The notes under the pieces were generated by a model. That model was given only the letters and a program-made list of their open reading frames with translations, did no database searches and had not been told where the DNA came from. The position numbers and the translations under genes are program-made. Below, one piece after another: positions 28,365-41,197 of a stretch of DNA of 64,000 nt (position 1 is the first letter of the stretch; each line of letters opens with the position of its first letter). The DNA is from Brevundimonas poindexterae. GTDB taxonomy: Bacteria; Pseudomonadota; Alphaproteobacteria; Caulobacterales; Caulobacteraceae. The stretch lies in assembly GCF_020524625.1 (NCBI RefSeq), contig NZ_JAIVLL010000001.1:496001-560000 (forward strand). Direction: 5' to 3'.

Positions 28365-29630
28365 TCAGGCGGCGCCGTCGGCCTTTTTCTTCTTGTCGGC
28401 GTAGATCAGGAGGGGCTGGGCCTTGCCCTCGATGACCTCGGCGTTAACGACCACTTCCTCGACGCCCTCGAAGGTGGGCAGTTCGAACATGGTCTCCAGC
28501 AGGATGCCTTCGAGGATGGAGCGCAGGCCCCGGGCACCGGTCTTGCGCTTGATGGCCTTGCCGGCGACGGCGGTGAGCGCGTCATCGGTGAAGGTCAGTT
28601 CGACATTTTCCATCTCGAACAGGCGCTTGTACTGCTTGACCAGGGCGTTCTTGGGCTGGGTCAGGATGGTGACCAGAGCGGTCTCGTCCAGATCCTCCAG
28701 GGTCGCCAGAACCGGCAGACGGCCGATGAACTCGGGGATCAGGCCAAAGCGCATCAGATCGTCGGGCTCGACCCCCTTGAGGATGTCGCCGGTGCGGCGC
28801 TCGTCGATTTCCTTGACCTTGGCGCCGAAGCCGATCGAGGCCCCCTCGCCGCGCGCCGAGATGACCTTTTCCAGGCCAGCGAAGGCGCCGCCGACGATGA
28901 ACAGGATGTTGGCGGTGTCGACCTGCAGGAACTCCTGCTGCGGGTGCTTGCGACCCCCCTGCGGCGGCACGGAGGCGACCGTGCCTTCCATGATCTTCAG
29001 CAGGGCCTGCTGGACGCCCTCACCCGACACGTCGCGGGTGATCGAGGGGTTGTCCGACTTGCGCGAAATCTTGTCGATCTCGTCGATGTAGACGATGCCG
29101 CGCTGGGCCCGCTCGACGTTGTAGTCCGAGGCCTGCAGCAGCTTGAGGATGATGTTCTCGACGTCCTCGCCCACATAGCCGGCTTCGGTCAGGGTCGTGG
29201 CATCCGCCATGGTGAAGGGCACGTCGATGATGCGCGCCAGCGTCTGGGCCAGCAGCGTCTTGCCCGAGCCGGTCGGCCCGATCAGCATGATGTTGGACTT
29301 GGCCAGTTCGACGTCGTTGTTCTTCGTCGCGTGGTTCAGGCGCTTGTAGTGGTTGTGCACCGCGACCGAGAGCACCTTCTTGGCGTGCGACTGACCGATG
29401 ACGTAGTCGTCCAGGACCTCGCGGATCTCGCGAGGCGTGGGCACGCCGTCCTTGGCCTTCACGAAGCCGATCTTGTGCTCTTCGCGGATGATATCCATGC
29501 ACAGTTCGACGCATTCATCGCAGATGAACACGGTCGGCCCGGCAATCAGCTTGCGGACCTCGTGCTGGCTCTTGCCGCAAAACGAGCAATAGAGCGTGCT
29601 TTTAGCGTCTGTACCGGCGGCTTTGGTCAT
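28365..29630 (-). CDS. clpX: ATP-dependent Clp protease ATP-binding subunit ClpX
   Basis: ClpX unfolds tagged proteins and feeds them to ClpP; in Caulobacter relatives ClpXP controls the cell cycle. The N-terminal zinc-binding domain is [14 protein letters not shown] with CDECVELC. The AAA+ core has Walker [14 protein letters not shown], Walker [12 protein letters not shown] and the sensor/arginine region [14 protein letters not shown]. Length 421 is normal. It is on the same strand as clpP but separated from it by a HAD gene and by secreted paralogue A. Confidence 0.98.
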   Translation of the reverse strand: MTKAAGTDAKSTLYCSFCGKSQHEVRKLIAGPTVFICDECVELCMDIIREEHKIGFVKAKDGVPTPREIREVLDDYVIGQSHAKKVLSVAVHNHYKRLNHATKNNDVELAKSNIMLIGPTGSGKTLLAQTLARIIDVPFTMADATTLTEAGYVGEDVENIILKLLQASDYNVERAQRGIVYIDEIDKISRKSDNPSITRDVSGEGVQQALLKIMEGTVASVPPQGGRKHPQQEFLQVDTANILFIVGGAFAGLEKVISARGEGASIGFGAKVKEIDERRTGDILKGVEPDDLMRFGLIPEFIGRLPVLATLEDLDETALVTILTQPKNALVKQYKRLFEMENVELTFTDDALTAVAGKAIKRKTGARGLRSILEGILLETMFELPTFEGVEEVVVNAEVIEGKAQPLLIYADKKKKADGAA

Positions 29631-29829
29631 CGACCCTTCTCACTCCCACGAACCCGAAATCCGGAGTCCGCGCTTCCTGCGAACCTGATTCCGAAAGCCT
29701 AGGTCCGAAGGTCTTCAAAAATTGACAATCCCCCATCCGGGGCGAGGCGACAACCCCATCCGATCAGACAGATTGGGGACGATCACGGAATTGAGCCTGA
29801 TCCTTTATCAAGGCGAAGTTCTGACATAG

Positions 29830-30489
29830 GCATCGGCTGCCCCCATCGCCAGCCCCCGGACCAGACCCCTGCCCCCAGCCCGCACTCCCACCGGACCGCT
29901 CGTTGCCTTCGACTTTGACGGCACCCTGACCGTGGCCGACAGCTTCACGGCCTTCCTGCGCTGGCGGGAGGGAGCGGTTGGCTGGTGGACCGGACTGGCC
30001 AGCCTTGCCCCCGCCACGGCGCGCTACCTGGTCGACCGGGACCGGGGGCGGATCAAGGCAGCGGCCGTCGAACGGTTCCTGAAGGGGGTTCCGACCGATC
30101 AGCTGTCCGCCGAGGCCGAGCGGTTTGCGGACGCGGTCTGGGACCGCTTCATGCGACCCGATGCCCTGGCCTGCTGGGAGGACTGGGGCCGCAAGGGGGC
30201 GCACCGGGTGATCGTGACGGCATCGCCCGCCCTGACGGTCGCGCCCTTTGCCCGGCGGCTGGGCGCCGAAGCCCTGATCGGGACCGAACTGGAGTTCGAT
30301 GCGGAGGGCCGGGTCACCGGCGCCTTCGTCGGCGAGAATTGCCGCGGGCAGGAGAAGGTCGAGCGCCTGATCCGTGCCTATGGGCCCGAAGCCGAGCTGG
30401 AAGCGGCCTATGGCGACACCTCGGGCGATGCCGAGATGCTGGCGCGCGCCGCCCATCCGGGCTTTCGCCGGTTCCGGCAGAAGCCCTGA
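29830..30489 (+). CDS. HAD-IB family hydrolase with no normal start codon
   Basis: A haloacid-dehalogenase-fold phosphatase of subfamily IB. Motif I is VAFDFDGTLTV at about 29902-29934, motif II TAS in VIVTASPALTV, the Lys is in GQEKVERL, and motif III is GDTSGDAEML; the C-terminus ends at 30489. The open frame begins after a TAG at 29827-29829 and contains no ATG, GTG or TTG before motif I; the first GTG (29932) lies after the catalytic aspartates and cannot be the true start. Dropping one A at 29828 would create ATG GCA TCG in frame. It may therefore be a start-damaged gene, use a rare start, or carry a sequence error. Divergent from clpX. Confidence 0.75.
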   Translation, partial: ASAAPIASPRTRPLPPARTPTGPLVAFDFDGTLTVADSFTAFLRWREGAVGWWTGLASLAPATARYLVDRDRGRIKAAAVERFLKGVPTDQLSAEAERFADAVWDRFMRPDALACWEDWGRKGAHRVIVTASPALTVAPFARRLGAEALIGTELEFDAEGRVTGAFVGENCRGQEKVERLIRAYGPEAELEAAYGDTSGDAEMLARAAHPGFRRFRQKP

Positions 30490-30492
30490 GGC

Positions 30493-31434
30493 CTACTCCT
30501 CATCCTGCTCGCGATAGGCGGCGACGATGGCCTGGGTGATGGTCTGGACCTGCACCATGGTGCTGATCCGGCCGGGACGCACCGCGTACATGCCGTCCAT
30601 ATAGGCGCGGTCCCAGCCGGACAGGCCGGCAATGCTGTCCGGGGTCTCGAACAGATTGAGGATTGTCTCATAGCGGCTGGTGTCGGCGTCGGGATTGACC
30701 TGGACCAGGGCGACCATGGCCACGTAGTCGCCCAGCTGTTCCAGCGAGACACCGCCCAGCTTGTCGACGTCGATGATGACGAAGGACCGCTTCATCGTGT
30801 CCTCGATTGAGGACTGGATACGCGAGGCGACGGTCACGCTGACCTGGGGTGCATAGCCCAGCACGTCATATTGAGGATCATAGCCAGGGACGTAGTCGCC
30901 GGGCAGGCGGGCTGCCCGGGTTCCAGTCTCGGAGTCGGTCGGCATGCTGACGTGCCACCAGCGGACGGGGCGATCTGACGACATGAATTCCTCGAGCGCA
31001 TTGCGGCCCCGGTCCATGCCCCCGCCGCCGACGACGAACAGGCGCGGACGCATCTCGACGAAGTCGCGGGTGAAGCTGGCGCCGTCGGTCGTGCCGATGA
31101 TGAGGATGCTGGGCTGGCAGCCCGGCTGGCCGGCGCTCAGGCCCAGGTCGCGCGCGACGTCGGAGACCCGGTCGACCAGATATTGCGCAAGCTCGGGGTC
31201 AAAATTGGCCGCCCCGACGCAGACGCCCTGACGCCAGCGGGCGGGCCCTCGGCCGCGGGCCGGGGCGGCGACCTCGCGGACGTATTCCGCCGTGCGCTCC
31301 TCGAGCCGGGTTCCCTCGACCACGATCTCTTCGAGCCGGTAGACGGTCGGGTCCTGGGCCGCAGACGGGGGCGGCGTCACGGGATCCTGGAGGGCGGTCA
31401 GCGCCAGACTTGCCGCAAACAGGGAACCGATCAT
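30493..31434 (-). CDS. Secreted paralogue A, unknown function
   Basis: One of three related secreted proteins in this region. Start ATG 31434 (MIGSLFAASLALTALQ) follows GGAGGGCGGC; the signal peptide ends near ALQ. A short QDP/Pro linker is followed by a TonB-plug-like motif YRLEEIVVEGTRLEE. The 313-residue body shares with its paralogues ARW.....CVGAANF, DLGLSAGQPGCQPS (a likely disulfide pair), GMDRGRNALEEF, PVRWWHVS, IIDVDKLGGVSLEQLGDYVAMVALVQVNPDADTSRYETILNLF and WDRAYMDGMYAV. No enzyme motif is seen. It sits between clpX and clpP. Function unknown. Confidence 0.82.
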   Translation of the reverse strand: MIGSLFAASLALTALQDPVTPPPSAAQDPTVYRLEEIVVEGTRLEERTAEYVREVAAPARGRGPARWRQGVCVGAANFDPELAQYLVDRVSDVARDLGLSAGQPGCQPSILIIGTTDGASFTRDFVEMRPRLFVVGGGGMDRGRNALEEFMSSDRPVRWWHVSMPTDSETGTRAARLPGDYVPGYDPQYDVLGYAPQVSVTVASRIQSSIEDTMKRSFVIIDVDKLGGVSLEQLGDYVAMVALVQVNPDADTSRYETILNLFETPDSIAGLSGWDRAYMDGMYAVRPGRISTMVQVQTITQAIVAAYREQDEE

Positions 31435-31489
31435 GCCGCCCTCCATGCCGGTGGTCCCCTACGGGCCCCGGCGGTTGTGATGCTCAACC

Positions 31490-32131
31490 CTAGACGGTCT
31501 TGATCCCGTCGTCATCAGCCTGCTGGCGCCGGTCGTAGACGTGATCGACGATACCCCAGGACTTGGCCTCGTCCGCGCTCATGAAGTGGTCGCGGTCGAG
31601 GGTCTTGTCGACTTCCTCATAGGTGCGGCCGGTGTGGTGGACGTAGATTTCGTTCAGGCGGCGCTTGGTCTTGATGATGTCCTCGGCGTGGCGTTCGATA
31701 TCCGAGGCGGTGCCGCGGAAGCCGCCCGAGGGCTGGTGCACCATGATGCGGGCGTTCGGCAGGGCGATGCGGTGTCCCGCCTCACCGGCCGTCAGGATCA
31801 GCGATCCGGCCGAGGCGGCCATGCCCATGACCACGGTCGAGACCGGCGACTTGATGTATTGCATGGTGTCGTAGATCGCGAGCGCCGAGGTCACCTGACC
31901 GCCGGGGCTGTTGATGTACATGCTGATTTCCTTCTTCGGGTTTTCCGATTCCAGATAGAGCAGCTGGGCGCAGATCAGGCTGGCCATGCCGTCCTCGAAG
32001 GGGCCGGTCAGGAAGATGATGCGCTCGCGCAGCAGGCGCGAGAAGATGTCGAACGCGCGCTCACCCCGGCTGGACTGCTCGACCACCATGGGGACGAGGT
32101 TGCTTTGGATGTAATCGATGGGATCGCGCAT
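31490..32131 (-). CDS. clpP: ATP-dependent Clp protease proteolytic subunit ClpP
   Basis: ClpP is the serine protease barrel of ClpXP. The start ATG 32131 gives [19 protein letters not shown]; the frame is open further upstream without homology. The catalytic triad is Ser107 (GMAASAGS), His132 (MVHQPSGG) and Asp181 (LDRDHFMSA), with spacings identical to E. coli Clp[23 protein letters not shown] is the usual substrate-binding strand. Length 213 is normal. Downstream lies secreted paralogue A and upstream paralogue B. Confidence 0.98.
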   Translation of the reverse strand: MRDPIDYIQSNLVPMVVEQSSRGERAFDIFSRLLRERIIFLTGPFEDGMASLICAQLLYLESENPKKEISMYINSPGGQVTSALAIYDTMQYIKSPVSTVVMGMAASAGSLILTAGEAGHRIALPNARIMVHQPSGGFRGTASDIERHAEDIIKTKRRLNEIYVHHTGRTYEEVDKTLDRDHFMSADEAKSWGIVDHVYDRRQQADDDGIKTV

Positions 32132-32225
32132 GAAGGCCTTCTTGGGTGCAAGGGGGCCCGACTCGGCGGTCCAGCCCGTTTGAGACCCGGAATATCGCGA
32201 CCCGAACGGCCCGGCGCAAGGCGCG

Positions 32226-33173
32226 TCAATCGCTGGCTGGTTCCGCATCGTCGTTAACAGGCTCGGCCTTAAGCGTCCGCGCCAGATCCGAAGCGATGCC
32301 CGAGGCCAGAACCGCCGGATTGCGGCGCAGGGCGCGGTCGTCCCGGTACAGCCCCCTGAGGAAGGCCAGATCCCAGTCCGTCATCCCGTTGACCGAGGCC
32401 GGATCGTCGATAACGTTGAGCACCGTCGGAAACCCCGAGGTGTCGCCACGGGGGTCGATCTGGGCCAGTGCCACCATCGCCAGATAGTCGGCCAGCTGGG
32501 GACCCGTCAGGTGGGAGACGCCGTCCACATCGACCACCACGATCACCTTGTTCAGGTCGTCCCGGACAATGGTTGTCAGCAAGGAGCCGAAGGTGCTGAG
32601 CGTGGGTGCGGAGGGATTGCCCTCGTTATCCGTCTCGCCCGGAATGCGCACCGCAATACGACCTGTCTCGGAGTTGATCGGCAGGGCCATGTGCCACCAG
32701 CGTACCGGCGCATCCCCTTCCTGAAACCGCTGAAGGGCTGCGCGGCCAAGGTCCATGCCGCTGCCGCCGACGCGGAAAGCGGCGGGCTCGGCCTCGACCA
32801 TGGCGCGGGCCATCCCGGCGCCGTCGTCGGCAAAGGTGATGATGACATTGGGCGAGCAGCCGGGCGCGCCGATCTCCAGCCCCAGATCCTCGGCCCGGGT
32901 CGAAATCACGTCGACCAGATACTGGGCCGCTTCGCCGCGCAAATTGACCACGCCGACACAGACGGTGTCGCGCCAGCGGGCGAGGCCCCGGCCCCGCGCC
33001 GGCACGGTCAGGCTGTAAACAAAGTCGCGCGCCGCCTCGTCCAGCGGACGTCCCAGGACGACGATGTCCTCGACGCGCGTTTCCGTCGGGTCCTGTGCGG
33101 CGGGGTCCTGAACCGGCGGATCCTGGGGCATGGCCGTGGCCAGCAGGGCAGCAAGGGCGGTGGCGGCCAGCAT
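32226..33173 (-). CDS. Secreted paralogue B, unknown function
   Basis: Second member of the local secreted family, 315 residues. Start ATG 33173 ([19 protein letters not shown]) has GGAG seven bases before it. A triple QDP linker ([13 protein letters not shown]) precedes the plug-like motif [15 protein letters not shown]. Conserved blocks in the family order follow: [98 protein letters not shown] and [13 protein letters not shown]. It is the closest neighbour upstream of clpP and points the same way. No known function. Confidence 0.82.
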   Translation of the reverse strand: MLAATALAALLATAMPQDPPVQDPAAQDPTETRVEDIVVLGRPLDEAARDFVYSLTVPARGRGLARWRDTVCVGVVNLRGEAAQYLVDVISTRAEDLGLEIGAPGCSPNVIITFADDGAGMARAMVEAEPAAFRVGGSGMDLGRAALQRFQEGDAPVRWWHMALPINSETGRIAVRIPGETDNEGNPSAPTLSTFGSLLTTIVRDDLNKVIVVVDVDGVSHLTGPQLADYLAMVALAQIDPRGDTSGFPTVLNVIDDPASVNGMTDWDLAFLRGLYRDDRALRRNPAVLASGIASDLARTLKAEPVNDDAEPASD

Positions 33174-34060
33174 GGGAAACTCCGTACGGATTCAGGCCTC
33201 GCTGGCCCGACATTCAAACGCGCCCCGCCCATAATGCCGTCGCGACCGGAACGTGCATTACAACGCCGTAATGTCGCCGATCCGTAGCAAGGCAGCCGAA
33301 AGCGCCTCTCGCCGCGCGCGGCAGAGGGTTGGAGGGCAGGCGGAGCGCCGGGCCTTCGCCCGGAGAAGATGTGTTTTACCGTTTCGACGAAGGCTGACGC
33401 TCCGCGCGGTGGTTTTCCGGAAGCTTGCGTCGGGTGGCCGTGTTCGGGCCTTACCGCAGCGCCTCCGACGGGCGGGGGTGTCCTGCGACACCTCCCGGAA
33501 CGGCCAAGTATCCCCCTCGACCCTTGCCTCGATCACGCACCCGGAGGCGGAGATCGAGGGTGTTTGAAGGTGGGCCTAACGCTCGCGGCGCGGTCGCTCG
33601 CTGCTTGAGGCCCCTCCAACCCCGCTCCATCGCTCCCGCCGCTCACAAGGTCGCAGGCCTTACGAGCCCTCCGCGCGACAGGACGGGTAGAGGTTTGCAC
33701 GCGGCTGGACCAAGGCGGGGAAGTCGCGGCGGGACAAGGCGGGGGTGTTGAAAGGACGGGGGAATTGGGGCGCGGTCATGATGGCCGAGGCGTTTGACCC
33801 AGCGGTCCTTCTCCCCTTGCGGGAGAAGGTGGGCCGCGAAAGCGGCTCGGATGAGGGGTGGCGCCGCCCGTAAAGACACGCCCCCACATTCAGCCGCAGC
33901 AAGACCCCTCATCCGCCCCCTTCTCAGGGGGCACCTTCTCCCACAGGGGGAGAAGGATCACGATACGGCCTGCCCGAACGGTCCTCGGGTCGAGCCCGAG
34001 GATGACGGACTTTCTGTCCCCCTCCCCATGAGGGATGGGGAGGAGACGGGTCGTTGCGTG
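33174..34060. other. Long non-coding stretch between paralogues B and C
   Basis: These 887 bases hold no gene I can support. Short open frames on both strands have Arg/Ser/Pro-rich translations typical of GC-rich non-coding DNA. Structure is concentrated in two places: a hairpin CGGGC/GCCCG near 33349-33363, and a paired double-hairpin repeat at 33807-33956 described separately. The 33540-33680 part looks like degenerate repeat sequence but I cannot match it to a second copy. Confidence 0.6.
33807..33956. repeat. Paired double-hairpin repeat, family 1
   Basis: Two 53-base halves face each other: 33807-33859 and, inverted, 33904-33956. Each begins CCTTCTCCCC.TG.GGGAGAAGGTG (an internal hairpin CTTCTCCC/GGGAGAAG), continues with a second hairpin that differs between halves (GCCGC/GCGGC versus CCCCT/AGGGG) and ends CGGATGAGGGGT. 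The conserved ends and variable centre give a mobile, REP-like interspersed element. Such sequences recur in many alphaproteobacterial genomes. Confidence 0.75.
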
Positions 34061-35017
34061 TCACTCCGGTTCGGACGGCGCAGTGGGGGTCACGATCTCG
34101 CGGGCCATGCCGTCAGCGATGGTGCCGACCCCACGGGTGCTGATCACCTCGTCGGTATAGAGGCCGGTGAGGAAGGCCCAGTCCCAGTCCGTCATATAGG
34201 GCGGGTGGACCGCCCCATCGGTGAACAGGTTGAGGATGGTGTCATAGCCACCGACCTCAGCGTCAGGATCGATCTGGGCCAGCGCCACCATGGCCACGTA
34301 GTCGGTCAGTTCGATCAGGCCCGTGCCCTCGGCCCGCGCCACATCCACGATGATGATGACCTGCTGGAGATCGTTGCGGCTGTGGTTCAGCAGGCGCGAC
34401 CCCATGACGATCTGGCCAAAGTTGCCAAGGTCCGATGGCTGGGTGATCTTCCCGGTCCGGGTGGCGAAGGGCCGTTCTCCGGGGAGACGTACCGACGGCT
34501 GGCCCGTATAGATGTCGACCGGCAGGCTGACGTGCCACCAGCGCACGGGCGCGTCAGAGGCCTGGAAGGCCGCGAGGGCCTCGCGCCCCCGGTCCGTGCC
34601 GGCCGAGCCCAGAACGAATTGTCGGCGGCGGGCATCGACAAGGTCTTGCGCCATCCGGTCGCTGTCGTCGGTGAGCGCGATCAGGATGTTGGGCTCGCAG
34701 CCCGCCTCCTCGACCCGCAGTCCGACGTCGGAAGCCACGGTTGCGACCCGGTCCGCCATATAGCGGGCCGCCTCGCCCTGCATGTTCAGGACCTGCACAC
34801 AGACATGATCGGCCCACCGGGCCGGTTCGCTGCGGCGGGCCGGGGCAATGATCTCGCGCGCAAAGGGAATGGCGCGCTCGCGGGCGCTCTGCTGCCGGCC
34901 CTCGACGGTGACTCCTTCGACGGTGACGGGACGTTCAGGGTCCTGTCCTGGCGGGTCCTGGGGTACAGGATCCTGAGCCAGCAGGGCGACGCTCAGCGCA
35001 AGCACGATGGCAGACAT
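34061..35017 (-). CDS. Secreted paralogue C, unknown function
   Basis: Third member of the local secreted family, 318 residues. Start ATG 35017 (MSAIVLALSVALLAQDP) is preceded by GGGAGGGG; upstream open frame runs into the tig terminator and is not used. QDP linker (QDPVPQDPPGQDP), then a weaker plug-like motif VEGVTVEGRQ. Family blocks are kept: [97 protein letters not shown] and MTDWDWAFLTGLY. The most diverged of the three. Function unknown. Confidence 0.82.
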   Translation of the reverse strand: MSAIVLALSVALLAQDPVPQDPPGQDPERPVTVEGVTVEGRQQSARERAIPFAREIIAPARRSEPARWADHVCVQVLNMQGEAARYMADRVATVASDVGLRVEEAGCEPNILIALTDDSDRMAQDLVDARRRQFVLGSAGTDRGREALAAFQASDAPVRWWHVSLPVDIYTGQPSVRLPGERPFATRTGKITQPSDLGNFGQIVMGSRLLNHSRNDLQQVIIIVDVARAEGTGLIELTDYVAMVALAQIDPDAEVGGYDTILNLFTDGAVHPPYMTDWDWAFLTGLYTDEVISTRGVGTIADGMAREIVTPTAPSEPE

Positions 35018-35090
35018 GGACAGCCCCTCCCGTATGTCGGGATGACTGTAGCCGAAACCCGGATAACGGCAATCCCGGGGACCGGACAGC

Positions 35091-35124
35091 AAAACGCCCG
35101 GCGCAGGAGCTGCGGCCGGGCGTT
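35091..35124 (-). terminator. Terminator of tig
   Basis: An inverted repeat of about 10 bases (AACGCCCGGC with GCCGGGCGTT) followed on the minus strand by TTTTGC lies 24 bases after the tig stop. It separates tig from paralogue C. Confidence 0.75.
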
Positions 35125-35147
35125 GAGGGTCAGTCGGGAAGAAGCGA

Positions 35148-36491
35148 TCAGGCCTCTTCGTCTTCCTTCATCAGCTCGTCCTTGCTGATGGCCTTGTCGG
35201 TCATTTCCGCCTGGTTGAAGATCAGTTCGCAGACCTTCTCTTCGTAGATGGGGGCGCGCATCTGGGCGGCGGCCTCGGGGTTCTGGCGGTAGAAGTCCAG
35301 CACCTGACGCTCCTGACCCGGATAGTTGCGGGCCTCGGCCATCAGAGCGTTGTTCAGCTCCTGATCGGTGACGCCGACATTGTTGGCGCGGCCGATCTCG
35401 GCGAGCACCAGACCCAGGCGCACGCGGCGCTCGGCGATCTTGCGGTACTCTTCCTTGAGGGCCTTGTCGGACTTCTTGGCGTCCTCTTCCGGCAGGCGGC
35501 CGGCTTCCTTGTCGGCCTCGACCTGACGCCAGATGCCGTCGAACTCGGCCTCGACCATCTTGGGCGGCAGGTCGAAGCTGTGGCCGGCGTCCAGCTGGTC
35601 CAGCAGGGCGCGCTTCAGCTTGAAGCGGGCGGCGTTGGTGTACTGCTGGTTCAGGTTGTCCTTGAGGATGCTCTTCAGCTTCTCGAGGTCTTCCAGACCC
35701 AGACGCTTGGCGAAGTCGTCGTCGATCTTGGTTTCGGCCTCGGCCTTGATGGCCTTGACGGTCACGTCGAAGGTCGCGGCCTTACCGGCCAGATGAGCGG
35801 CCTGATAGTCCTCGGGGAAGGTGACCTCGACGACCTTTTCGTCGCCGACCTTGGCGCCCTTCAGCTGCTCTTCAAAGCCGGGGATGAAGCGGCCCGAACC
35901 GATCACCAGGTCGGCGTCGGTGGCCGAGCCGCCCTCGAAGGCCTCGCCGTCGATCTTGCCGACGAAGTCGATGGTCAGCTGGTCGCCGTCGGCGGCCTTG
36001 ACCGTCTTGCCGGTCTTGTCCTCGTAGGACTTGGACTGCGAGGCCAGTTCCTTGAGGGTTTCGTCGATGTCGGCGTCGGTCGCCTCATAGACCGGGCGCT
36101 CCAGCTTGAGCGTCTTGGGGTCGACGGGGGTGAACTCGGGCATCACCTCGAGCGACATTTCGTAGGCGAGGTCGGCTTCACCGGCGACGACCTTGTCCAT
36201 GTCGCTGGTCAGCTTCATCTCGGCCGGGGCGGCGGGACGGACCTTGGCCTCTTCCAGCGCCTTCTGGCTCGATTCATTGAGGGTGGTGTTGACGATCTCG
36301 CCCATCAGGTCGCGGCCATAGGCCTTTCGCACGTGGGAGGCGGGCACCTTGCCGGGGCGGAAGCCCTTGAGCTTCATCTGGGGCGCCACTTCCTTGATAC
36401 GCGCGTCCAGCTTTTCGTTCAGCTCGGCGGCGGGAACGGTGACCTCGATCACGCGGCTGAGGCCGGCGGCGGACTTTTCAACGACTTGCAT
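35148..36491 (-). CDS. tig: Trigger factor
   Basis: Trigger factor is the ribosome-associated chaperone and prolyl isomerase that meets nascent chains. The ribosome-binding signature [17 protein letters not shown] is near residue 44; the FKBP-type domain (about residues 150-250) contains [21 protein letters not shown] and the [34 protein letters not shown] stretch; the C-terminal helical arms are Glu/Lys-rich and end in a run of acidic residues. Length 447 is standard. It is the upstream end of the tig-clpP-clpX-lon region and has its own terminator. Confidence 0.97.
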   Translation of the reverse strand: MQVVEKSAAGLSRVIEVTVPAAELNEKLDARIKEVAPQMKLKGFRPGKVPASHVRKAYGRDLMGEIVNTTLNESSQKALEEAKVRPAAPAEMKLTSDMDKVVAGEADLAYEMSLEVMPEFTPVDPKTLKLERPVYEATDADIDETLKELASQSKSYEDKTGKTVKAADGDQLTIDFVGKIDGEAFEGGSATDADLVIGSGRFIPGFEEQLKGAKVGDEKVVEVTFPEDYQAAHLAGKAATFDVTVKAIKAEAETKIDDDFAKRLGLEDLEKLKSILKDNLNQQYTNAARFKLKRALLDQLDAGHSFDLPPKMVEAEFDGIWRQVEADKEAGRLPEEDAKKSDKALKEEYRKIAERRVRLGLVLAEIGRANNVGVTDQELNNALMAEARNYPGQERQVLDFYRQNPEAAAQMRAPIYEEKVCELIFNQAEMTDKAISKDELMKEDEEA

Positions 36492-36680
36492 GGACGATCT
36501 GACGTTCTGGGGGCGCGACCGTCAGGAGATCGCGCGCATGGTGGGACAAGCAAATAGGGCCGCCCTTTGTGGAGCGGCACCTCGAAGCCCGCCCTTATGT
36601 CGAGAACGCCGCCAAAGGTCAACGCGCGCTGCGATCCGGCGACGGTTCACAGGCGGCAGACGGCAGCCTATGTCAGAGCG

Positions 36681-37394
36681 ATGAGCACCCCCTCCTCCCC
36701 CCTCGGCCTGTTCATCTGTCCGGTCACGCCCCTGCAGCAGAACTGCACCGTCGTCTGGTGTACGGCGACGAAGATCGCGGCGGTGATCGATCCGGGCGCC
36801 TCCGGGCCGATCATCCTGGACGAAATCCGGCGGCGCGGCCTGACGCTGGAGCAGATCTGGATCACCCACGGCCATCTGGACCATGCGGGCGGGGCGGCCG
36901 AACTGCACGAGCTGTCCGGGGCGCCCATCATCGGCCCGCACCCGGACGACCAGTTCTGGATCGACGGCATTCCGCAGCAGGGACAGATGTACGGCCTGCC
37001 CGAAGCGCGGAGCTTCACGCCCGACCGCTGGCTGGACGAGGGCGACGAACTGACGCTGGGCGAGACCCGCTGGGTAGTGTTCCGGACACCGGGCCATACG
37101 CCGGGCCATGTCATCTTCTACTGCGAGCAGGCGCGCTTCGCCCAGGTCGGCGATGTTCTGTTCCAGGGCTCGGTGGGGCGCACCGACTTTCCGAGGAGCG
37201 ACCCGCAGGCCCTGATCGACAGCATCGTCACCAAGCTGTGGCCGCTGGGGGATGACGTGACCTTTGTGCCCGGGCACGGGCCGCATTCGACCTTCGGCGC
37301 CGAGCGGCGCAGCAACCCGTTTGTGTCCGACCGGGCGCTCGCCGGACAGGGGTTCGCGCGGCCCGCTGAGTCGGATCGTCGCACGCCACCTTAG
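36681..37394 (+). CDS. Metallo-beta-lactamase-fold hydrolase (glyoxalase II/YcbL-like)
   Basis: A 237-residue zinc hydrolase of the glyoxalase-II superfamily. Metal ligands: HGHLDH (HxHxDH) near residue 61, a histidine in GHTPGHV, the bridging Asp in FAQVGDVLFQGSVGRTDFP, and GHGP near the end. The start ATG 36681 (MSTPSSPLGLFICPVTPLQQNCTVVW) gives the family's usual N-terminus; the frame is open upstream without homology. Such proteins cleave thioesters or related substrates; the exact substrate is unknown. Divergent from tig. Confidence 0.92.
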   Translation: MSTPSSPLGLFICPVTPLQQNCTVVWCTATKIAAVIDPGASGPIILDEIRRRGLTLEQIWITHGHLDHAGGAAELHELSGAPIIGPHPDDQFWIDGIPQQGQMYGLPEARSFTPDRWLDEGDELTLGETRWVVFRTPGHTPGHVIFYCEQARFAQVGDVLFQGSVGRTDFPRSDPQALIDSIVTKLWPLGDDVTFVPGHGPHSTFGAERRSNPFVSDRALAGQGFARPAESDRRTPP

Positions 37395-37461
37395 GGGGAA
37401 CCGGACGGGGGCCACGGGGTTCTTTCTGCACAGTTTTCGATTTGTCAGAAAGGTCAACATC

Positions 37462-37695
37462 ATGGCCGAGGCCAAGCCCCCAGCTCGCGCGTCCGGAGTG
37501 TCCAAGCGCGGCTTTGCGTCGATGGACCCGGAACGCCAGCGCGCCATCGCCCGCAAGGGTGGCGCCAGCGTGCCGAGCGAAAAACGCAGCTTCTCGCAGG
37601 ACCGGGCGCTGGCCGCCCAGGCCGGCCGCAAGGGCGGTGAAGCCTCTCACGGCAGCCGCCGCACTGAAGAAACCGCGACCGCCACGCCCAAATAG
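37462..37695 (+). CDS. KGG-repeat stress protein
   Basis: A 77-residue hydrophilic protein with the KGG/GsiB-type repeat pattern: RGFASMDPERQRAIARKGGASVP followed by RSFSQDRALAAQAGRKGGEASHG. Proteins of this group (stress-induced Con-10-like) are small, unstructured and appear under desiccation or stationary-phase stress. It starts at ATG 37462, 67 bases after the MBL-fold gene, and converges on the EgtB-EgtD gene. Confidence 0.85.
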   Translation: MAEAKPPARASGVSKRGFASMDPERQRAIARKGGASVPSEKRSFSQDRALAAQAGRKGGEASHGSRRTEETATATPK

Positions 37696-37710
37696 GCGCG
37701 GCCCGTGCCC

Positions 37711-39873
<2,163 letters not shown>

Positions 39874-39976
39874 GGGCATCTCCGGGTCCGGGCGGGCGGG
39901 ATCGAGCCCCACCAGCCCGACACGAGTCGGCCTAACGTATCAGCCCCGCAGACGTTGCCGCAAAAACGCCGTGTTC

Positions 39977-41188
<1,212 letters not shown>

Positions 41189-41197
41189 ACGTCAGTT

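Noticed and set aside
29932..30489. HAD hydrolase starting at the GTG at 29932
   Set aside because: This would omit the catalytic DFDGT motif encoded just upstream in the same frame, so it cannot be the ancestral start.
33253..33567. Small open frames on both strands in the gap between paralogues B and C
   Set aside because: Arg/Ser/Pro/Ala-rich translations without a ribosome-binding site or recognisable pattern; more like decayed repeat sequence.
33807..33956. CRISPR array
   Set aside because: Only two copies, inverted rather than direct, with internal hairpins and no spacer series or cas genes.
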